64,000 bases of DNA from Primorskyibacter sedentarius (GTDB lineage Bacteria > Pseudomonadota > Alphaproteobacteria > Rhodobacterales > Rhodobacteraceae): positions 62,001 to 126,000 of the forward strand of contig NZ_SLZU01000012.1 in the NCBI RefSeq assembly GCF_004342065.1, in the 5' to 3' direction. The notes beneath the pieces were generated by a model that saw only the letters and a list, made by a program, of their open reading frames with translations, was not told the DNA's origin and did not search any database. This document shows positions 18,551 to 27,453 of the stretch, in pieces. Position 1 is the stretch's first letter. Each line of letters opens with the position of its first letter. The position numbers were made by a program, and so were the translations under genes.

Positions 18551-18579
18551 GTGACAGTTGTGTAACGCTTTTATGACAG
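18551..18579 (-). promoter_or_regulatory. Pho box (three PhoB half-sites)
   Basis: Read on the minus strand, the site is CTGTCAT-AAAA-GCGTTAC-ACAA-CTGTCAC: three 7-base units at 11-base spacing, separated by A/C-rich 4-mers. The outer units match the PhoB half-site consensus CTGTCAT/C; the middle one is degenerate. It lies 83 bases upstream of the pstS start, the expected place for PhoB activation. Confidence 0.85.
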
Positions 18580-18727
18580 TCGCCGACCGATGCGAACAAA
18601 TGTCACAACGCTTTGATTTTGATTGGAAATATTTGATGCACTTACGCGGCGGAAGGCGCATCAGGCCTGATCAATCACCAGTTGTGCCCGTGCAATCGCT
18701 GAATGTAACACGGGAATCTGAAGGCTG

Positions 18728-19759
18728 TCAGTCCGCAGGCAGAAGCACGCTGACGGCCGTCCCCTGCCCCTTTGTGCTGGAAATCCGCAGCCGTCCGCGG
18801 TGCCGGTTCACGATATGTTTAACGATGGCCAGGCCCAGACCGGTGCCCCCCATTTCGCGCGACCGGTGGCTGTCTACCCGGTAGAATCGCTCTGTCAGGC
18901 GGGGGATATGCACCGGGTCGATACCCGCACCGGTGTCGCGGATGGTCAGCTCCGTTCCGGCGCTGCGCAGCCGGGCGTGATAGGCTGGCGCGGTGACAGA
19001 CAAGGTGACCTCTGACCCTTTGCCGCTGTATTTGATGGCATTCTCCGTCAGGTTGATAAGCACCTGACGGAGCTGATCCTGATCGCCCGCGATCTCCAGC
19101 GGGTCAGCCGGCAGGTCAAGCGTCAGCGTCACCTCGGCATCCTTGGCCAGCGGCGCCAGCCAATGCGCCGTGGACCGTACAAGCCCGCACAGGTCGACAC
19201 GCGTTTTGGGGCGAACCCTCTCTTCGGATTCGACGCGGCTCAGCGACAGAAGATCGCCGACCAGACGGTTCATGCGGCCGGCTTCACGCTCCATGATGGC
19301 CAAGAACCGTTCGCGCGCCGTTGCGTCGTCTTTGGCGGGCCCGCGAAGCGTTTCGATGAACCCCATCAGGGCCGTCAGCGGCGTGCGCAACTCGTGACTG
19401 ACATTCGCCACGAAATCGCGCCGCATCTGCCCGGCCTGTTCCAGATGTGTGACATCCTCAAAACAGATCATCGCACCCAGTTCCGGGATGTGGCGCACGC
19501 TGACCTTATAGGTCGAATCCTGCCCGCCATCGGATGTCAGATAGCGCGAATTTGCCGACGATACCCCGCGCAGACAGCTTTCAATCGCGTCCAGCACGGT
19601 GGGCTGGCGCAGGACGGTGATGAAATGCCGCCCCGTGATCCCCTGCCCCAGCAGCTTGCCCGCCTCGGTATTGGCGGCCTGCACGCGCTCGTCCGACCCC
19701 ACAAGGATCGTCGCCATCGGAATGGCCTCGATCAGGCTTTTGGTCAGATCGGAATTCAT
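18728..19759 (-). CDS. phoR: Phosphate regulon sensor histidine kinase PhoR, without membrane segment
   Basis: This 343-residue histidine kinase is predicted to phosphorylate PhoB. An N-terminal PAS domain (about residues 8-105) is followed by the H-box FVANVSHELRTPL with H122, the N-box NLTENAIKYSG, the G1 box DTGAGI and the G2 box GGTGLGLAIVKHI. Unlike E. coli PhoR it has no hydrophobic helix at either end, so it appears soluble or peripherally held. Its ATG overlaps the metZ-like stop by 4 bases, so it is translated from that transcript and not from pst. Assignment rests on position beside pstS and kinase subtype. Confidence 0.88.
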   Translation of the reverse strand: MNSDLTKSLIEAIPMATILVGSDERVQAANTEAGKLLGQGITGRHFITVLRQPTVLDAIESCLRGVSSANSRYLTSDGGQDSTYKVSVRHIPELGAMICFEDVTHLEQAGQMRRDFVANVSHELRTPLTALMGFIETLRGPAKDDATARERFLAIMEREAGRMNRLVGDLLSLSRVESEERVRPKTRVDLCGLVRSTAHWLAPLAKDAEVTLTLDLPADPLEIAGDQDQLRQVLINLTENAIKYSGKGSEVTLSVTAPAYHARLRSAGTELTIRDTGAGIDPVHIPRLTERFYRVDSHRSREMGGTGLGLAIVKHIVNRHRGRLRISSTKGQGTAVSVLLPAD

Positions 19760-20931
19760 GCCTGCCTTGCAGCCTCCAGCCCCCGGTCGAAACAGGCAAG
19801 AAGCGCCTCGGGATCCTCAAGGCCGACGGAAACCCGGAAGAACCCTTCGGTCAAGCCGAGCGAAAGCCGCGCCTCGGGTGTCAGGCCACGATGCGACGAG
19901 CTTGCCGGATGCGACAGGGTGGTGCCGATATCGCCGAGCGTCGGGGCAAAGGCGATGCCATCTGCGGCCCTGACAAAGGCATTTGCCGTCTCGCGCCCGC
20001 CGTCCAGTTCAAAGCTGACCATGTTGCAGCCGCGCCCCCGCAACAGACCCTGTGCGCGGGCATGGTCGGGATGGTCGATGCGGGTCGGGTAGAGCACGCG
20101 CTTCACGCCCGCCTGACCCGCCAGATGATCGGCCAGCCGTTGCGCCGTAGCCTCTGTCCGGTCAAACCGCAGGTCAAAGGACATCAACCCGCGCTCGGCC
20201 AGCCAGCAATCGAACGGGCTTGCCGTCAGCCCGGTTGTGACGGCGAAATCATATAGCTGCTGACGCAGCCCGGCATCTTTTGCCGCGACATAGCCCAGCG
20301 TGACGTCAGAATGCCCCGCCATCAGCTTCGTCACCGAATGGATCAGGATATCCGCGCCCATCTCCAGCGGCCGGATGGCGCGCGGCGTGGTGAAGGTATT
20401 GTCAACGGCCAGAAGGATGCCCTTGTCTTTCGCCAGCGCGATCAGCCCCTCCAGATCGGCAACCCTAAGGGTCGGGTTGGACACGACCTCGATCAGGATC
20501 AGCTTCGTTTCGGGTCGCAGCGCGGCGCGAACAGAATCAACATCCGTCGGGTCGGCCTGCGAGGTCGCAATGCCAAGCCGCGGCAGGTCATCGCGCAACA
20601 TGCGCAGTGACCGACCATAAAGCTGATTGCCGCCCACCACGTGATCGCCACTTTTCAGCAGCCCCAGCAGAACCGCCGTCACCGCTGCCATGCCAGAGCC
20701 TACGACGATCCCGCCGGTGGCCCCTTCCATCGCGTCAATCCGGCGCGCCAGAACATCCGCGTTGGGATGGCCTTCGCGCGCATAGGTGTACCCCTCCGTA
20801 CGCCCTTCATATTGCGCATCCAGCGCGTCGGGGCTCTCAGCGGCATAGACAACCGAAGGCATCAGCGGCGTGACCACCGGTGTGGAGGCGCTGTGCGGCA
20901 GGCCGCCGGGGCGGATCAGTGTGGGTTTCAT
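19756..20931 (-). CDS. PLP-dependent Cys/Met metabolism enzyme (O-succinylhomoserine sulfhydrylase / cystathionine gamma-synthase type)
   Basis: This 391-residue fold-type I PLP enzyme has the PLP lysine in HSVTKLMAGHSD (K202), the aspartate pairing with the pyridine nitrogen in AVDNTF (D177), and the tyrosine motif YGRSLR. It belongs to the trans-sulfuration family (MetB, MetC, MetZ, MGL). The presence of long Rhodobacterales MetZ-like sequences of this length makes MetZ-type sulfhydrylase or a gamma-lyase the leading options; sequence alone does not separate them. It is coupled to phoR by a 4-base overlap, an odd pairing. I found no SAM-II-type aptamer on the coding strand of the 174-base leader. 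Confidence 0.85.
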   Translation of the reverse strand: MKPTLIRPGGLPHSASTPVVTPLMPSVVYAAESPDALDAQYEGRTEGYTYAREGHPNADVLARRIDAMEGATGGIVVGSGMAAVTAVLLGLLKSGDHVVGGNQLYGRSLRMLRDDLPRLGIATSQADPTDVDSVRAALRPETKLILIEVVSNPTLRVADLEGLIALAKDKGILLAVDNTFTTPRAIRPLEMGADILIHSVTKLMAGHSDVTLGYVAAKDAGLRQQLYDFAVTTGLTASPFDCWLAERGLMSFDLRFDRTEATAQRLADHLAGQAGVKRVLYPTRIDHPDHARAQGLLRGRGCNMVSFELDGGRETANAFVRAADGIAFAPTLGDIGTTLSHPASSSHRGLTPEARLSLGLTEGFFRVSVGLEDPEALLACFDRGLEAARQA

Positions 20932-21105
20932 GTCATGTCCTTTCGAAGCGCCGGCGGGGGTGACAATGACCGCCGGACGCGCGCCGCGTTTTCCAAAACC
21001 TGTTCAGCAGCGCGCCTTCAGCGACTGCCCTTCCGGTGATTTGCGCCATTTCGCGGTCGGATTGCAACCATCGCCGTCAGACCCGAATTGTATCTCCGTC
21101 GCGGC

Positions 21106-21627
21106 TCAGATCGGTTTGAGCCCGTCACGAAAGCGCCGCATGTTGGCCTGATAGCCAAGGGCGCTCTTGGCCAGCCCCTGAATGGCGGTCTCGTCCAGCT
21201 GGCGCACGACTTTCCCCGGCGCCCCCATCACGAGCGATCCGTCGGGGATCTCTTTCCCTTCCGTGATCAGCGCCCCCGCGCCGATCAGGCAGTTCTTGCC
21301 GATCCGGGCGCCGTTCAGAACCGTGGCCCCCATACCGATCAGGGAGTTATCGCCGATTGTGCAGCCATGCAGCATGACCTTGTGACCAATCGTGCAACCC
21401 GCACCAATGGTCAGCGGAAAGCCCATATCGGTGTGAAACACACAGTTTTCCTGAACATTGCTGCCTGCACCGATGAGGATCTGCTCATTGTCGCCGCGCA
21501 AGGTGCTGCCGAACCAGACCGATGCACCCTCTTCCAGAACGATCCGACCGATCAGGTTTGCATCGGGTGCGACCCATGTATCTTCTGCGATTTCAGGTGC
21601 TTGCCCGTCGATGCTATAAAGTGTCAT
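21106..21627 (-). CDS. Gamma-carbonic anhydrase family protein (YrdA/PaaY-like)
   Basis: This 173-residue left-handed beta-helix protein is built of hexapeptide repeats ([LIV]-G-x4), visible throughout, as in [15 protein letters not shown] and NSLIGMGA. The three zinc histidines of the family are not all evident: H111-like residues appear in [21 protein letters not shown], consistent with the YrdA/PaaY group. Members bind zinc but carbonic anhydrase activity varies. The start overlaps the gmk stop by 4 bases, forming yicC-gmk-gammaCA. Confidence 0.88.
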   Translation of the reverse strand: MTLYSIDGQAPEIAEDTWVAPDANLIGRIVLEEGASVWFGSTLRGDNEQILIGAGSNVQENCVFHTDMGFPLTIGAGCTIGHKVMLHGCTIGDNSLIGMGATVLNGARIGKNCLIGAGALITEGKEIPDGSLVMGAPGKVVRQLDETAIQGLAKSALGYQANMRRFRDGLKPI

Positions 21628-22268
21628 GCCGAAATCTCCTCGAATTCCTTTTGCAGCTTCCGCACGTGATCCAAAAGACCGGGCTGTTGCGCGCGGCGCA
21701 GACGTTCGGCGGTGACAATCGTTCTCAGCCTTTCGAAAGTGGCATCCAGATCATCATTGACCAGCACGTAATCATAGCCGTCCCAATGGCTGATTTCGTC
21801 CCAGCTTTTCTGCATGCGCTTGGCGATCACCTCTTCACTGTCCTGACCCCGGCTTTCCAGACGTCGGCGCAGCTCTGCAATCGAGGGTGGCAGCACGAAG
21901 ACGGACAGCACAAAATCCCGCAACACGGAGTTGGAGATTTGCTGCGCACCCTGCCAATCGATATCGAACAGAACATCGCAGCCATTGTCGATAGACTGTT
22001 GAACCGGTGCGACAGGAGAGCCGTAGAAGTTACCGAAAACATGAGCATGTTCCAGCATCTGGCCTTCGGTCACGTCATGTTTGAACTGTTCTTCGGTCGT
22101 GAAATGATAGTCTTTGCCATCAACCTCTCCGGGCCGTGGCGCACGGGTGGTCGACGAAACCGAGAACCGCAGGGAGGGGTCCCATTCCAGCAACCGTTTC
22201 GACAGGGTAGATTTGCCAGCGCCCGAAGGCGAGGACAGGATAATCAGAAGGCCGCGCCGCTTGGTCAT
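21624..22268 (-). CDS. gmk: Guanylate kinase
   Basis: This 214-residue cytoplasmic enzyme phosphorylates GMP to GDP with ATP. The P-loop is [12 protein letters not shown] (GAGKS at residues 16-20). The GMP-binding motifs [19 protein letters not shown] and the lid region [14 protein letters not shown] are present, and the length is normal. It is coupled to the carbonic anhydrase gene downstream (4-base overlap) and follows yicC by 3 bases, a common neighbour pair in proteobacteria. Confidence 0.96.
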   Translation of the reverse strand: MTKRRGLLIILSSPSGAGKSTLSKRLLEWDPSLRFSVSSTTRAPRPGEVDGKDYHFTTEEQFKHDVTEGQMLEHAHVFGNFYGSPVAPVQQSIDNGCDVLFDIDWQGAQQISNSVLRDFVLSVFVLPPSIAELRRRLESRGQDSEEVIAKRMQKSWDEISHWDGYDYVLVNDDLDATFERLRTIVTAERLRRAQQPGLLDHVRKLQKEFEEISA

Positions 22269-22271
22269 CGC

Positions 22272-23162
22272 CTACTCCACATTCTGAACTTGTTCACGCA
22301 TCTGGTCGATCACCGTCTTGAGATCCAGTGCGACCCGCGTCAATGGCTGGAACTGAGCTTTCGAGCCCAAGGTGTTGGCTTCGCGATTGAATTCCTGCGT
22401 CAGGAAGTCCAGCTTGCGCCCGACTGGGCTGTCCGTTGCCAGCAGATCCCGCGCGGCAGAGACATGGCTGCGCAAGCGGTCCAGCTCTTCGGTGATATCG
22501 GCCTTCACGGCTATCATTGCCAGCTCTTGCGACACACGGTCGGGCTCTGCACCGTCGGCATTTTCCATGACGCGGGCAAGCGCGGCTTTCATACGTGTGC
22601 TCATATCCTCGCGCCGGGCGTCCACCAGTGCCGCGGCTTCGGCAGTCAGGGCTTCGATCTGGTCCACCTGGTCGGACAAGACGGCTTGCAAGGCTTCACC
22701 CTCTGCCTCACGCATCGCGCAAAAGCTTTTGAGAACGTTCGTGAAATCCGCTTCAAGAGCCGCGCGGATCTCTGCGCTGTCCTCATCGCCGGATTTGCTG
22801 TCAAGAACGCCGCGCAAGCCAAGGATGCCGGTCGCCGTCGCGGGGGCAAGGGTGATGCCGCGATCCATCGCGCGGGCCTCTACCTCTGCCAATGCAGATA
22901 ATGTGGCATCAAGCTGGGCAGAGTTCAGCACCTGAAGGGCTGCTTCATCCTCTGCCTGAAGGCGAAGGTTCAGCGAGATATTCCCCCGCGAAACGGCCTT
23001 GCCCAGACGCGCGCGCAAGGCAGCCTCCAACCCTTCGATCCAATCCGGGACGCGCAAGCGCAGATCAAGCCCACGGGCATTCACGCTGCGGATCTCCCAG
23101 GTCCAGCGGTAGCGTCCCGCGCTGCCTTGTCCCGAGGCAAAGCCCGTCATCGATTGCCGCAT
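22272..23162 (-). CDS. YicC/YloC family endoribonuclease
   Basis: This 296-residue protein has the family N-terminal block MTGFASGQG (after MRQS) and the C-terminal block KLDFLTQEFNREANTLGSKA...VIDQMREQVQNVE. YicC in E. coli is reported to act as an RNA endonuclease affecting the small RNA RyhB. The start at 23162 (MRQSMTGF) is preceded by GAAGGAAG; the ORF open to 23219 adds 19 unmatched residues. It is the first gene of yicC-gmk-gammaCA. The divergent region with the PAS protein gene is 204 bases long. Confidence 0.92.
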   Translation of the reverse strand: MRQSMTGFASGQGSAGRYRWTWEIRSVNARGLDLRLRVPDWIEGLEAALRARLGKAVSRGNISLNLRLQAEDEAALQVLNSAQLDATLSALAEVEARAMDRGITLAPATATGILGLRGVLDSKSGDEDSAEIRAALEADFTNVLKSFCAMREAEGEALQAVLSDQVDQIEALTAEAAALVDARREDMSTRMKAALARVMENADGAEPDRVSQELAMIAVKADITEELDRLRSHVSAARDLLATDSPVGRKLDFLTQEFNREANTLGSKAQFQPLTRVALDLKTVIDQMREQVQNVE

Positions 23163-23286
23163 GAATTCTTCCTTCAACTCCGTCGCCCCCCGGTTACGCA
23201 ATCCCCGCCGCGCTGGCAAGCCGAGCCGGGTTGTTAACCTTTTATAAGGAAATGTACGGATTTCCCGATCGAAGGAGGATATTAAG

Positions 23287-23322
23287 ATGAATGTAACCTT
23301 TATGAACGCATATTTACCCTGA
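23287..23322 (+). CDS. Candidate 11-codon leader ORF
   Basis: The ORF MNVTFMNAYLP is preceded by an ideal ribosome site, AGGAGG at 23273-23278, with 8 bases spacing. That site is stronger than the GGAG before the PAS protein GTG start 45 bases downstream. It has no known homologue that I recognise. It may be a leader peptide acting through translation, or the ribosome site may serve another role. Existence as an expressed peptide is inferred only from the ribosome site. Confidence 0.35.
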   Translation: MNVTFMNAYLP

Positions 23323-23366
23323 ATTCCAACGGCGAATGAAGGCGCGTATCGAGTGGAGTATTTGCC

Positions 23367-24107
23367 GTGTTTTTTAAAAGCAAAACCAAAGACAACGTGA
23401 TTTCAATGAAACCAAACCCGGATACCCCGCAAGCTGTCGCGTTGCGCCTGGTCGACACCTACTGGCACGGGCTTCGCCATGATCACCCGATCCCGGCACG
23501 TTCGCAGATCGATCCGCGCGGCCTGGACGGCGCATTGGACGTGGCCTTTGTGGCTGAACGTATCGGAAAAGGCTTGGCCCGGCTTCGCGTGGCGGGCACG
23601 CATCTGTCCGACCTGATGGGCATGGAGGTGGCAGGCATGCCGCTGAGCGCGCTGTTCGTGCCGGATAGCCGCGATACGCTGGCCTCGGTGCTTGAAAAGC
23701 TGTTCACGAGCCCGGCGATTATCCGCGTCGATCTGCGGTCGGAAACAGGTCCCGGCCGCCCTGCCCTGACGGGCGAGTTGGTGATCTACCCGCTGCGGTC
23801 GGACATGGACGATGTGAACCGGGCGCTCGGCGTGCTGGTGACGCGGGGAGCCTTCGGCCGCGTGCCCTGCCGGATGGAAATTGTCGGTGTCCGGGTGGAG
23901 CCTTTGACGTCTTCCGTACAGCGCATCGACATTCGTCCTGATCGTAAACCCGCGGCACGGGAGGATGCGTTGGTCCTGCCGCGACAAGATGCAATGGCCA
24001 CGCCGCTGCCCTCCGCCCCCAAGGTCATGGCCGAAGGGTTTGCAGAGCAGAACAGCCCGTTTGAGCCGAAACCAAAGCTGCGTTTGGTCAAAACGGATTG
24101 TGACTGA
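23367..24107 (+). CDS. PAS_5 (PF07310-type) domain protein
   Basis: This 246-residue soluble protein starts at GTG 23367 (MFFKSKTKDNVISM) after GGAG; ATG at 23406 is an alternative. Residues about 20-175 form the PAS-like domain typical of alphaproteobacteria, with blocks QIDPRGLDGALDVAFVAERI and LSDLMGMEVAGMPLSALFVPDSR. The C-terminal ~60 residues look disordered and proline-rich. There is no output domain, so it probably works through a partner. Its gene stands alone, with a strong terminator after it and an 11-codon ORF before it. Ligand and role are unknown. Confidence 0.82.
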   Translation: MFFKSKTKDNVISMKPNPDTPQAVALRLVDTYWHGLRHDHPIPARSQIDPRGLDGALDVAFVAERIGKGLARLRVAGTHLSDLMGMEVAGMPLSALFVPDSRDTLASVLEKLFTSPAIIRVDLRSETGPGRPALTGELVIYPLRSDMDDVNRALGVLVTRGAFGRVPCRMEIVGVRVEPLTSSVQRIDIRPDRKPAAREDALVLPRQDAMATPLPSAPKVMAEGFAEQNSPFEPKPKLRLVKTDCD

Positions 24108-24175
24108 CGTCAAAAATTTGAGCTGACGAATTATCTTGCAGCATGTCGCCTGCCGATTTCAAATTTAACAAGTAA

Positions 24176-24212
24176 GGGGGCAAGGCACGCAACCTTTGCC
24201 CCCGTTTTATTT
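24176..24212 (+). terminator. Intrinsic terminator after the PAS gene
   Basis: An 8-base perfect stem (GGGGGCAA at 24176-24183, TTGCCCCC at 24196-24203) is followed by GTTTTATTT. It lies 69 bases past the PAS protein stop and is a classic Rho-independent terminator on the plus strand. Confidence 0.9.
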
Positions 24213-24261
24213 CGTTTGAGTATAACTTGTAGATGATTGCACAACCGCTTGATTAAAATTC

Positions 24262-24290
24262 AAAAAGGCGCCGAAGCTACGGCGCCTTTT
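24262..24290. terminator. Bidirectional terminator between PAS and DAHP synthase genes
   Basis: GGCGCCG (24267-24273) pairs with CGGCGCC (24280-24286). An A-run on the left and T-runs on the right let it work on both strands. It would end transcripts of the minus-strand DAHP synthase gene, whose stop is about 30 bases away, and back up the plus-strand terminator. Confidence 0.88.
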
Positions 24291-24320
24291 CTTTTTAGTG
24301 TCAAACCCGCTGGGCGTATA

Positions 24321-25688
24321 TCAGCCCGCAGCGACGGCAAGGCTGTTGCGGCGGTTGGTCAGTTCCTCGGAGACGAGGAACGCCAGTTCCAGCGATTGCG
24401 AGGCGTTCAGCCGTGGGTCGCAGGCCGTGTGGTAGCGATCCGACAGATCCTCGTCGCTGACCTCGCGCACGCCACCGGTGCATTCGGTCACGTCCTGGCC
24501 GGTCATCTCGAAATGCACGCCACCGGGGATAGTGCCCTCGGCATTATGAATGCCGAAGAATTCGCGCACTTCACGCAGCACGGATTCGAACGGGCGCGTC
24601 TTGTAACCGGTCGACGACTTGATCGTATTGCCATGCATCGGGTCACAGACCCAGGTGACATTCGCGCCCTCTTCCTGAACCGCCTTGATAAGGCGCGGCA
24701 GGTTTTCGCCAACCTTGCCGGCGCCGAAACGCGCGATGAGAGTCAGCTTGCCCTCTTCGTTGGCGGGGTTCAGTTTCGACATCAGCACTTTGAGGTCTTC
24801 GGCAGTCGTCGTCGGGCCGCATTTCAGGCCCACCGGGTTCAGCACGCCACGCGCAAATTCGACATGCGCGCCGTCAGGCTGACGGGTGCGATCGCCGATC
24901 CAGATCATGTGCCCGGACCCTGCGAGCCACTTGCCAGAGGTCGAATCCTGACGGCACAGCGCCTCTTCATATTCCAGCAACAGAGATTCGTGGCTGGTGT
25001 AGAAATCCACGCTTTGCAGGCTGTGGGCAGAGTTGGAATCCACGCCCGCGGCCTTCATGAAGTCCAGAGCATCGCTGATCCGGTTGGCCATGTCGCGGTA
25101 TTTCGCGGCCTTTTCGCTTTCGGTAAAGCCAAGCGTCCACTGATGGACCTGATGCACATCGGCATAGCCCCCGGTGGAAAACGCGCGCAGCAGATTCAGC
25201 GTGGCCGCCGCCTGCGTGTAGGCCTGCAACATCTTTGAAGGATCGGGGATCCGCGCCTGGGGCGAGAAATCCAGCTCGTTGATGATGTCACCACGGTAGC
25301 TGGGCAGTTCCAGCCCATCTTTCACCTCTGTCGGTGCAGAGCGTGGTTTGGCGAATTGTCCGGCCATGCGGCCAACCTTCACCACCGGAACCTTGGCGCC
25401 ATAAGTCAGCACCATGGCCATTTGCAACATCACCTTGAAAGTGTCACGGATGGAATTCGCGCTGAACTGTTCAAAGGATTCCGCGCAGTCCCCGCCTTGC
25501 AACAGGAATGCCTCGCCGCGCGCAGCAGCGCCCAGCCCGGCCTTCAGTTTGCGGGCCTCGCCGGCAAAGACCAGCGGCGGATATTTTGCCAGCTGTGCCT
25601 CTACGGCGTTCAGCGCAGCCTCATCCGTATAGTCGGGCATCTGAACCCGCGGCTTGTTGCGCCAGTTCGATTTCTGCCACTCGGTCAT
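24321..25688 (-). CDS. Class II 3-deoxy-7-phosphoheptulonate (DAHP) synthase
   Basis: This enzyme catalyses the first step of the shikimate pathway, phosphoenolpyruvate plus erythrose 4-phosphate to DAHP. The 455-residue length and motifs are those of the plant-like class II family: [26 protein letters not shown], the metal/substrate block DPMHGNTI, and [15 protein letters not shown]. The start at 25688 (MTEWQKSNW) is supported by CGGAGAACAC; the open frame to 26057 runs over the promoter and the divergent regulator gene. Later shikimate steps aroB and aroK are encoded near the right end of the window, not in this operon. Confidence 0.95.
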   Translation of the reverse strand: MTEWQKSNWRNKPRVQMPDYTDEAALNAVEAQLAKYPPLVFAGEARKLKAGLGAAARGEAFLLQGGDCAESFEQFSANSIRDTFKVMLQMAMVLTYGAKVPVVKVGRMAGQFAKPRSAPTEVKDGLELPSYRGDIINELDFSPQARIPDPSKMLQAYTQAAATLNLLRAFSTGGYADVHQVHQWTLGFTESEKAAKYRDMANRISDALDFMKAAGVDSNSAHSLQSVDFYTSHESLLLEYEEALCRQDSTSGKWLAGSGHMIWIGDRTRQPDGAHVEFARGVLNPVGLKCGPTTTAEDLKVLMSKLNPANEEGKLTLIARFGAGKVGENLPRLIKAVQEEGANVTWVCDPMHGNTIKSSTGYKTRPFESVLREVREFFGIHNAEGTIPGGVHFEMTGQDVTECTGGVREVSDEDLSDRYHTACDPRLNASQSLELAFLVSEELTNRRNSLAVAAG

Positions 25689-25862
25689 CTGTGTTCTCCG
25701 GTCGTTAGCGATAGCGGAGTCTCTATACAGACCCGCACCCAGAGAGGCCACCTGCAAATGTAGCCCTCCCCCTTGACGCATTATCCAGCTTCTGACCATG
25801 TGAGACAAGACACTCAACGGGCGCGCGACGCGTGCGCCATCAAAGACAGGGAAACCAATAGG

Positions 25863-26867
25863 ATGGCGGCACCACGTCACTTCACTGATATCGAAGAGAC
25901 AGGCCTCAAGCCGCGACGCTTTGTGTTTGTTCTGCTTGAAAATTTCACGCTTCTGTCCTTTGCCGCCGCGTTGGATTGCCTGCGTCTGGCCAATCGGATG
26001 TCCGGCAAAGAGCTGTATACGTGGCGTCTGATCGGTGAAGGCGGCGAGACGGTTCAAAGTTCCACCGGCACGACATTTGCGCTGGAGGGCGACCTGGAAG
26101 AGCTGCAGCGCGGTGACACGATCATGCTATGTGGTGGCATGGATGTGCAGGAAGCGACGTCCAAGCGACTGCTGAACTGGCTTCGGCGCGAGGCGCGTCG
26201 CGGGCTGCCGGTCGGCGGTCTTTGCACCGCGTCCTTTACACTTGCGCGGGCGGGGCTTCTGGACGGGAAACGCGCGACGATCCACTGGGAAAACCATGAC
26301 AGCTTTGCCGAGGAATTCGAAGACGTACAGCTGACCAAATCGGTCTTTGTCGTGGACGGGCTTCGCCTGACGACCGCGGGGGGAACGTCCTCCATTGACC
26401 TTTTTCTGCAACTGATCGCCGAGGATCACGGCGAGGAACTGGCCAATGCCGTGGCTGACCAGCAGATCTACTCTGCGATCAGGACCGATCAGGACACGCA
26501 GCGCCTGTCCGTTCCCACGCGCATCGGCGTGCGGCACCCGAAACTAAGCCAAGTGATCCATATGATGGAGGCCAATATCGAGGAACCGATCAGCCCCTCC
26601 ATCCTCGCGCAGGAAGTCGGCATGTCCACGCGTCAGTTGGAGCGCCTGTTCCGCCGCTACCTCAACCGCAGCCCCAAGCGCTATTACATGGAACTGCGGC
26701 TGCAAAAGGCGCGCAACCTGCTGATGCAGACCGATATGAGCGTGATCAACGTGGCCCTTGCCTGCGGATTTGCGTCACCGTCGCATTTTTCGAAATGCTA
26801 CCGGGCGCATTATCAGACGACACCCTACCGCGAACGTGGCAGCCACGCGGCGCGTCTGTCGGTGTGA
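25863..26867 (+). CDS. GlxA family transcriptional regulator (DJ-1/PfpI + AraC domains)
   Basis: This 334-residue regulator has an N-terminal DJ-1/PfpI-like domain (residues 17-190), with the cysteine of the nucleophile elbow in GLCTASF (C121), and a C-terminal AraC helix-turn-helix pair ([17 protein letters not shown] and [20 protein letters not shown]). Such proteins often respond to quaternary amines or amino acids. The start at 25863 follows AGG; the frame open to 25773 would overlap the promoter region. It is coupled by a 4-base overlap to an acetyltransferase gene. Confidence 0.9.
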   Translation: MAAPRHFTDIEETGLKPRRFVFVLLENFTLLSFAAALDCLRLANRMSGKELYTWRLIGEGGETVQSSTGTTFALEGDLEELQRGDTIMLCGGMDVQEATSKRLLNWLRREARRGLPVGGLCTASFTLARAGLLDGKRATIHWENHDSFAEEFEDVQLTKSVFVVDGLRLTTAGGTSSIDLFLQLIAEDHGEELANAVADQQIYSAIRTDQDTQRLSVPTRIGVRHPKLSQVIHMMEANIEEPISPSILAQEVGMSTRQLERLFRRYLNRSPKRYYMELRLQKARNLLMQTDMSVINVALACGFASPSHFSKCYRAHYQTTPYRERGSHAARLSV

Positions 26868-27373
26868 TCCGCTCAGCCCGGCTTGTCCTGCGCCTCTTGC
26901 GCGAGGAGGATCTGGAGGATCTGCACCAGATTTTTTCGAACCCGTTGGCCATGCGATATTGGGATCGCCCTGCATGGCAGGACATGGAAACCACGCGCAA
27001 GCTGTTGGCAGCGTTCATGCAAGATGCGCCCGAGAGGCAGCTGTCATGTGCTATTGAGCACGAGGGCCAGTTGATCGGCCGTATCGGCATGTCGCGGCAC
27101 CTTGAGATCGGCTATATCCTGCATCCAGATTGGTGGGGCAAGGGGTTGGGAACGGAAGCCATTGCCGCGTTTCTGCCGGAACTGTTTGTCCGTTTTCCCA
27201 ATGCAGGTGCCCTGACCGCAGAGATCGACCCGCGCAACACCGGATCTGCCAGAGTGCTGGAGAAGAACGGCTTTGACTGCGTCAGGATCGAGAGGCAGAA
27301 TTTTCTGTATGGCGAAGACGAATGGTGCGACACGGCCTATTACCGGTTGAACCGTCCGACATCCGGGAAGTAG
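26864..27373 (+). CDS. GNAT family N-acetyltransferase
   Basis: This 169-residue acetyl-CoA-dependent acetyltransferase is of the RimJ/RimL-like branch. The motif A region reads LEIGYILHPDWWGKGLGTEAI, with the Q/R-x-x-G-x-G/A-type loop as WGKGLG, followed by NTGSARVLEKNGF, a standard family block. The chosen start is GTG 26864, which overlaps the TGA of the GlxA-type gene (GTGA), showing coupling. The ATG at 26795 lies well inside the regulator gene. The substrate could be a protein N-terminus, an amino acid or a drug. Confidence 0.85.
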   Translation: MIRSARLVLRLLREEDLEDLHQIFSNPLAMRYWDRPAWQDMETTRKLLAAFMQDAPERQLSCAIEHEGQLIGRIGMSRHLEIGYILHPDWWGKGLGTEAIAAFLPELFVRFPNAGALTAEIDPRNTGSARVLEKNGFDCVRIERQNFLYGEDEWCDTAYYRLNRPTSGK

Positions 27374-27414
27374 GGCATACCCGATCTTCAGCCGGGCGAT
27401 GCGCTGAACATCAG

Positions 27415-27436
27415 GTCCCGGCTCGGGGGCCGGGAC
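27415..27436. terminator. Convergent-region hairpin
   Basis: A perfect 8-base stem (GTCCCGGC at 27415-27422, GCCGGGAC at 27429-27436) with a 6-base loop lies between the convergent acetyltransferase and PQQ dehydrogenase genes. There is no T-run, so it may be a transcript-end stabiliser or a weak bidirectional terminator. Confidence 0.5.
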
Positions 27437-27453
27437 GCGTATCCCTGCTTGGA

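Noticed and set aside
21016-21080. A plus-strand stretch with GGTGATTTG and TTGCAACC resembling a SAM-II riboswitch near the metZ-like gene
   Set aside because: It is on the wrong strand for metZ and lacks the downstream GCTAAA element; only two short pieces match.
21010-21108. An open reading frame in phase with the gamma-carbonic anhydrase continuing past its TGA for about 33 codons
   Set aside because: There is no start codon in it, and the protein already has a normal family length and end.
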